NCBI GenBank assembly: GCA_009760855.2
Contig: WPIO01000021.1
Coordinates: forward strand, 3,446,501-3,510,500
Direction: 5' to 3'
Length of the DNA stretch: 64,000 nucleotides
From: Cristatella mucedo
Taxonomy: Eukaryota; Bryozoa; Phylactolaemata; Cristatellidae
Below the pieces are notes generated by a model. That model made no database searches, was not told the DNA's origin, and saw only the letters and a program-made list of their open reading frames with translations. Below are positions 59,821 through 64,000 of this stretch, in pieces. Numbering within the stretch: the stretch's first letter is position 1; every line of letters begins with the position of its first letter. Position numbers and translations under genes: made by a program.

Positions 59821-60239
59821 CTCTCCCTTGCTTTCTCGCTCTCTGCCCCTCCCTCAACGCATTACTGACCGCGTTCGCCTTATCCTCTTGCAGGTCGGTT
59901 ACAGCCGGCTAGAGATCGCTAGAGAACGCCAATCGTCGACGAATGCGTTGGGCTCCAAACTAGAGGGAAAAAACGAAGACGGTCGCAACAGTGGACGCTC
60001 GCCGGTCGCACGCGGCATCCTACTGCTATGACCTTGAGCGTCCTAACGGGCCAATGAATATTCCCTGCCAGACGCGTCAGCACCAGTAAATTCGCTTACT
60101 GCTTCGGCATTCGGCCGCGAGCTGATTGGATTCTGCCCGGTCGTACATTCTCGCGAAATCCCCCACGCCACCTGTTCCGCTTTATTTCAGCTCTGCTCTG
60201 TCGATCTAGGAATTGTCGCTACACTCAAAATGATCCGGG

Positions 60240-60900
60240 CATGGGTCGACTAAAAGAGTGCTTTCCGAGCGGCCTTCAAACAAGCGCGAACTACCGGCCG
60301 CGCGAGTCGATTTAGCGCCGCCTGCTCTGCCATCAACCTCTCCGGTTCTATCCCGTTCGGGTTCTCTTCAATCAGTGCAGCGCTAGAGGGCGCTCTGCGC
60401 AGCGTTCCTCGAGCCGCCGCAGCTCCGACTCGCCGCGATGGCCGCCGGTCGACGGCCGCCGGCGGCACCGCTACCGCCCGCTCTAGCGCCTAACAGCGAC
60501 GAGCGTCGGATGTACGTCCGGAGAGCGCGAAGTCCGCTCGATAAGTCCGTCAATAGCAAAGCTCTCTCGGCTCGGCTGGTTCGCATGCCGAGAGCGTCGT
60601 CCGTCGCCGCCACCGCCTCCGCCTCCGCCGCCAGCTCCGCATTCGCCGCGGAAACCCTAACGTCGCCTCGGCGACGGCAATGCCGACCGCATTCCCGCGC
60701 GCCACACGCGGGTTATCGTTTGGTCACCTTCGTCTTGACCTCTGCTGTCGGTCGGTCGCGCGGCCCCTGGGCGAGTTCGCCGCCGGCAGCTTTTGCCTTT
60801 TGCGGCGCCCTCATATCTTACTGTTTCTTCCCCCCCCCCCGCTCGCTCCCTGCGGCCCGTTGCCTACACTCTCGCCCGCTTAAATTCGACACGACGCTAG
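60240..60900. other. CpG-rich block with a start in good context
   Basis: GCCGCGATGG at about 60433-60442 opens a 190-codon frame rich in Ala, Pro, Arg and Ser (to 61010). The opposite strand is also open. No recognisable domain is present. It is possibly a first exon or only a CpG-rich promoter. A C10 run lies near 60831. Confidence 0.3.
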
Positions 60901-61049
60901 CGATGCAGCATTCGGCTTCCCTTTCCAAGCGCCGTTCAGACTCTACAGTAATCTTACCAGGACAAGCGGCTCACCCGCCAGCTACCGTGCATACGAGATG
61001 GCAAGATTAGAGCACGTTAACTATAGCAGCGAATTGAGAGGGTACGGAC

Positions 61050-61130
61050 ATTTCCCCGAACATCTCCACCCAGACATTCCCCCCCTGGGGTAGGACTTTT
61101 TCCCCGGGTAGGTAGGGCATTTCCTCCCCT
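61050..61130 (+). repeat. C/G-rich arm, left member of an inverted pair
   Basis: GGACATTTCCCCGAACATCT, CACCCAGACATTCCCCCCCT, GGGG. It is matched in inverse orientation by 62283-62375. Confidence 0.55.
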
Positions 61131-61339
61131 TCCGAATGGAAATGTCATGATATAAATTGTCTTGTCTGCATATCTTGTAAAAATATTACATACTAGATAA
61201 TATATAACATATTCCTACAATATAGTCATTAGAAATGCAGTCGCTTGGCCCTGCTTTTCGGCAGACCGCCAAGTGCAAGGTCAAAGCTCTGCCCCGGGCG
61301 GCCAGCACCCGACACCCTCGGCAGCAGCCGCGCGCGCGT

Positions 61340-61520
61340 AGTAGTATCCTCCGCCCCTGCCGCAGACGCCGCCGCCGCCGCCCTTACTTACATCGGCACC
61401 GTCGGCTACCGCCCGTCCAAACCTCGCCGCCGCCGCGACAGTCCTTGCTGCACCGGGCGTCGCGCGTCGACCGCCGCCGCCGACGTCGCCGTCGTCGCCT
61501 CGCTGGCCGCGCTGGCCGTA
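61340..61520. other. GC-rich patch with GCC repeats
   Basis: CGCCGCCGCCGCC units and CpG-dense sequence directly left of the TIR element. The open frame of Arg/Pro/Ala is compositional. Confidence 0.5.
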
Positions 61521-61611
61521 CCGCCTCCGTCGGTCGTGATATCGAGTCGCCGCTTATACTGAGTTGTTTTCTGTCAATAGAGCGTGAACTTCGTTTGATC
61601 AAGTATATATA

Positions 61612-62247
61612 CAGTCGTCCCTCGCCACTTCGCGCTTCGACTTTCACGGCTTCACTCTGTCGCAGTGTTTTCAAATATCTTCATTAAAAAGTTGGTCGAG
61701 ATGGTAAAAATGATACAGCACAGGCTCGGTTGTCTGAGTAAATTAAACACCCCTTCATCACATTTAAAATTAAAATTACTGTACTATGGGCTGTTGGTCT
61801 ATTTATTTGAGCACCCCCACAAATCCTTCAACGTCAGGTGCAGCCTCGTTGAGATCAGTAACCTTGCTCTCCTTTGCCGTGCAGTACACATCTTCACCAT
61901 TATCGAACAAATTGTACTATTTTCTTAAGTTTGTGGCTGTGTGTAAAAACTGCGCGTGTGTAATTAAATATAAACTAATAATAATAATGATATTTGTAAT
62001 ATCTAATACGTCTTATTATCCCTTACCTTGTCTCTTTTGGGTAATACGGATGTACTAGCGACTAAAAGGGTGATATTTCAAATCCAGAGGGCTTTAATAA
62101 TGTTAAAACCGAATTAGAGGGTCGTGAAAAAGTTTCCAATGCTCTAGCAAAAATATTTATTTACAAATAAAGAATCGTACTTCGCGGAAATTCACCTATG
62201 ACAGCAGAGTCTAGAAACGATTAACCACAATAAACGAGGGACGCCTG
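61612..62247. mobile_element. pogo/Tigger-like TIR element of 636 bp
   Basis: The left end CAGTCGTCCCTCG and the right end (inverted) CAGGCGTCCCTCG match at 12 of 13 positions. Each is flanked by TA, the target duplicated by Tc1/mariner and pogo elements. The left side continues CCACTTCGCG and TTCGACTTTCACGGCTTCAC, wording I associate with Tigger-type ends. No intact transposase is encoded, so the element is non-autonomous. The GTCCCTCG terminal motif is typical of pogo/Tigger. The assignment is by memory of the ends. Confidence 0.75.
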
Positions 62248-62282
62248 TATATATCTGCATTCTTAATTATGCATTCATCAAC

Positions 62283-62375
62283 ATTGGGGGAATATCTTAC
62301 CAGGGGGATGTCGGGGGGGGTCCATCAGGCGGGAAACGTCGGGGGGGATGTCCTACAACCGAATTGAGACCGCTG
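62283..62375 (-). repeat. G-rich arm, right member of an inverted pair
   Basis: CCAGGGGGATGTCGGGGGGG, TCCATCAGGCGGGAAACGTC and GGGGGGGATGTCC. Its reverse complement runs parallel with 61050-61130: GGACAT, C-rich, GA, C-rich, GACAT, then CCCCCTGG at the inner edge. Confidence 0.55.
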
Positions 62376-62379
62376 TCTC

Positions 62380-63450
62380 AACTTGTGCTGCTTCCAAAGT
62401 ACGTTGGAGGGGCTCACAAAATGCGCTTCCGGGCACTTCTCGCCTGTGCAGTAAACTCCAACGACTTTAGGTTGAGTTAGAAACCAGTTCTTTAAGCCAC
62501 CACTCCGAGATTGTATTCTGGCTGTAGGTAGGCACTTCTAAAGAGAGGATTGTTACCGAGACACGCGCACCCTCGCAGTTCGTTCAGATATCTAACGGTC
62601 GGTCACTAAGACGATGCGGATATCGGTTGATTAGTGCAACGACGTATTGAAAGATATCGATAGCGATTTCCCTGCTGAAAATATTGTACCGAAAGACTGC
62701 ACCTTTGGGGAAAATGGTGCACAAATGAGTTAACCGATCGGAGCAGTTTCGCCAAAACACTTTTGGATTACGGGATGCAACCGGAAACCTGATGCTCGGA
62801 AAGAGCGAAGGATAGCTGACCGAGCGGGGGCGCTGCTTAGTTAATAGGTACCAATAGGTTGTATGGATATGTGCTGCTAAGCAATGGAAACCGAAAGCAC
62901 CGGTACCGGAAGAAGAAAGCATTCTTCACTTGTGCACTTATCACGCCGTTGTGAGCAATGCACGGAATGCACGTATTGTAGGCTCAATGTGACTGTCGCT
63001 ATCGATGCGATATGCGACCCGATTCATGAAATTGCAGTTAGCAAATAGTCGTGCAAGAATTCTGTCAGCCAGCAAACAACGGCGCGGTTTGAAGATGGAC
63101 CGCAGTATACCAATCTTAAAGTGGTAGTAATGAATCGTGAGCTGGGTGCAACGGTCCGGGCCTTTGAGGAGCGCAACGATTTGACGCGTCTTTGCGAACT
63201 CAACATTCACGAAAATTTTGACTGTAACAAGCAACGAGACGGCGCAGCTAGCGGCCCACCGGCCTGCATGCTGCAATACGCCTCCAGTGGTTTATGCAGT
63301 AGTGACCACGAATTAGCCCAAATTAGTTAATTGAAACGTGGATGGATTTTCTTGCCGTGAGCTCGGTGCGCTTGCCAAAAATCACTCGACCGGAAGCCGG
63401 GCTCAGCTTTCAAAAGAGCACGGTCTCATTTTTCGTGCCTGTCGCCACAT
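62380..63450. other. No clear gene
   Basis: Two minus-strand frames (62922-62584 and 63276-62941) have fairly balanced composition but no domain I recognise. They could be exons of one gene, or chance. Confidence 0.3.
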
Positions 63451-63454
63451 GTTC

Positions 63455-63600
63455 AAGGGCGGAGCCAGGATTGTCAAGTTTGGGGCAAGAGTTCAGGTTG
63501 CGGGGCAAGGGTCTCTTGTCCCCCAAGGCCTGGGAAAAATTTCCCTGGTACTTCCCTCAGTCCGTGGCGGGAAAATTGCCCCCGCCCGCTCCGTCACTCA
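63455..63600 (+). repeat. GGCGGAGCCAGGATT repeat, copy 2
   Basis: GGGCGGAGCCAGGATTGTCA is followed by TTTGGGGCAAGAGTTC, GCGGGGCAAGGGTC and TCCGTGGCGGGAAAATTGCC. It shares the opening with 43586. The remaining sequence to 64000 shows nothing recognisable. Confidence 0.5.
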
Positions 63601-64000
63601 CACGCTGGATCGTCGCGGTTAAGTTTTGCTCCCGGTAAGCTAGTGGATCGGCGATCGACGCCTCTCGAACTCGGCTCAATTTTAGGTTCGGATGCAGCTC
63701 AGCGCTCATTTATCTGCGTTTAAGTAAATTTCCCAAAACGCCACGGACACGCCATCGCGGGTAGCCGACAGGTCGCAATCCGTCGGCGAAAGCGCCGATG
63801 ACTTTGCACAGGGCAGGCACACGGCAGCTGCACTAAAACGGCGGGTACTACAATGTTGGCTATCGCTCGAGTCTCGCCGATCCGGACGCTAAAGAAGTCA
63901 GCCGATTGATACTCTTCGCTAAATGTCGAGCGGCGGTATTGATTTCGAAAGCATCCTATGTGCCGAAAAAAGAACGAGCTTGCATTCCACTCGCTGAATT

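Overview
This is a stretch of animal nuclear genome. Coding sequence is interrupted by introns, there are GC-rich CpG blocks next to candidate first exons, and the rest is dominated by LINE-type retrotransposon copies, tRNA-derived SINEs, decayed DNA-transposon-like genes and very long CT/GA, AT and CTG microsatellites. There are no operons, ribosome binding sites or prokaryotic genes. The one well supported host gene has a bilaterian-type architecture. The repeat mix fits an invertebrate, perhaps a lophotrochozoan, but I cannot name the species.

The host gene lies on the minus strand between about 14.8 kb and 5.5 kb. It is a GAREM homologue (GRB2-associated regulator of MAPK signalling). A 5' exon (14780-13718) encodes the CABIT domain. 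A 3' exon (about 7120-5844) encodes a Ser/Pro-rich linker and the C-terminal SAM domain, ending in the family's signature GWRPKI. The two are separated by about 6.6 kb of intron containing three SINEs and two microsatellites. A GC/CpG-rich region upstream (to about 16.25 kb) is the likely promoter.

The rest of the window is mostly mobile DNA. (1) LINE family A (CR1/L2-like) has copies or fragments at 1.0-2.2, 17.0-17.3, 21.8-23.4, 24.2-24.6, 29.9-30.1, 31.6 and 37.7-39.4 kb. The 37.7-39.4 kb copy has an open reverse transcriptase core and a 3' hairpin followed by ATT repeats. (2) LINE family B ends in ATTAC/TAATG repeats and has copies at 4.2-4.7, 40.3, 42.6 and 57.8-58.8 kb. (3) At least eleven copies of one tRNA-derived SINE are scattered on both strands. 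(4) Three decayed copies of one widespread but uncharacterised protein family lie at 2.2-2.9 (-), 19.1-21.0 (+) and 44.8-45.7 kb (-); one still shows a phase-consistent 103-bp intron. (5) A pogo/Tigger-like TIR element lies at 61.6-62.2 kb, apparently nested between inverted C/G-rich arms.

Simple repeats are unusually abundant. (CT/GA)n tracts occur at 10.4, 21.7, 30.3, 33.6-34.0, 35.3-35.7, 39.6-40.3, 50.5 and 59.4-59.8 kb. Compound (GA)n(AT)n tracts occur at 33.8, 40.5 and 49.4 kb. A 538-bp CTG/CTC array lies at 26.2-26.7 kb and a pure GCT array at 41.7 kb. GC-rich CpG blocks at 15.6-16.25, 17.5-17.95, 56.1-57.8 and 60.2-60.9 kb give overlapping open frames on both strands, but none has recognisable protein content.
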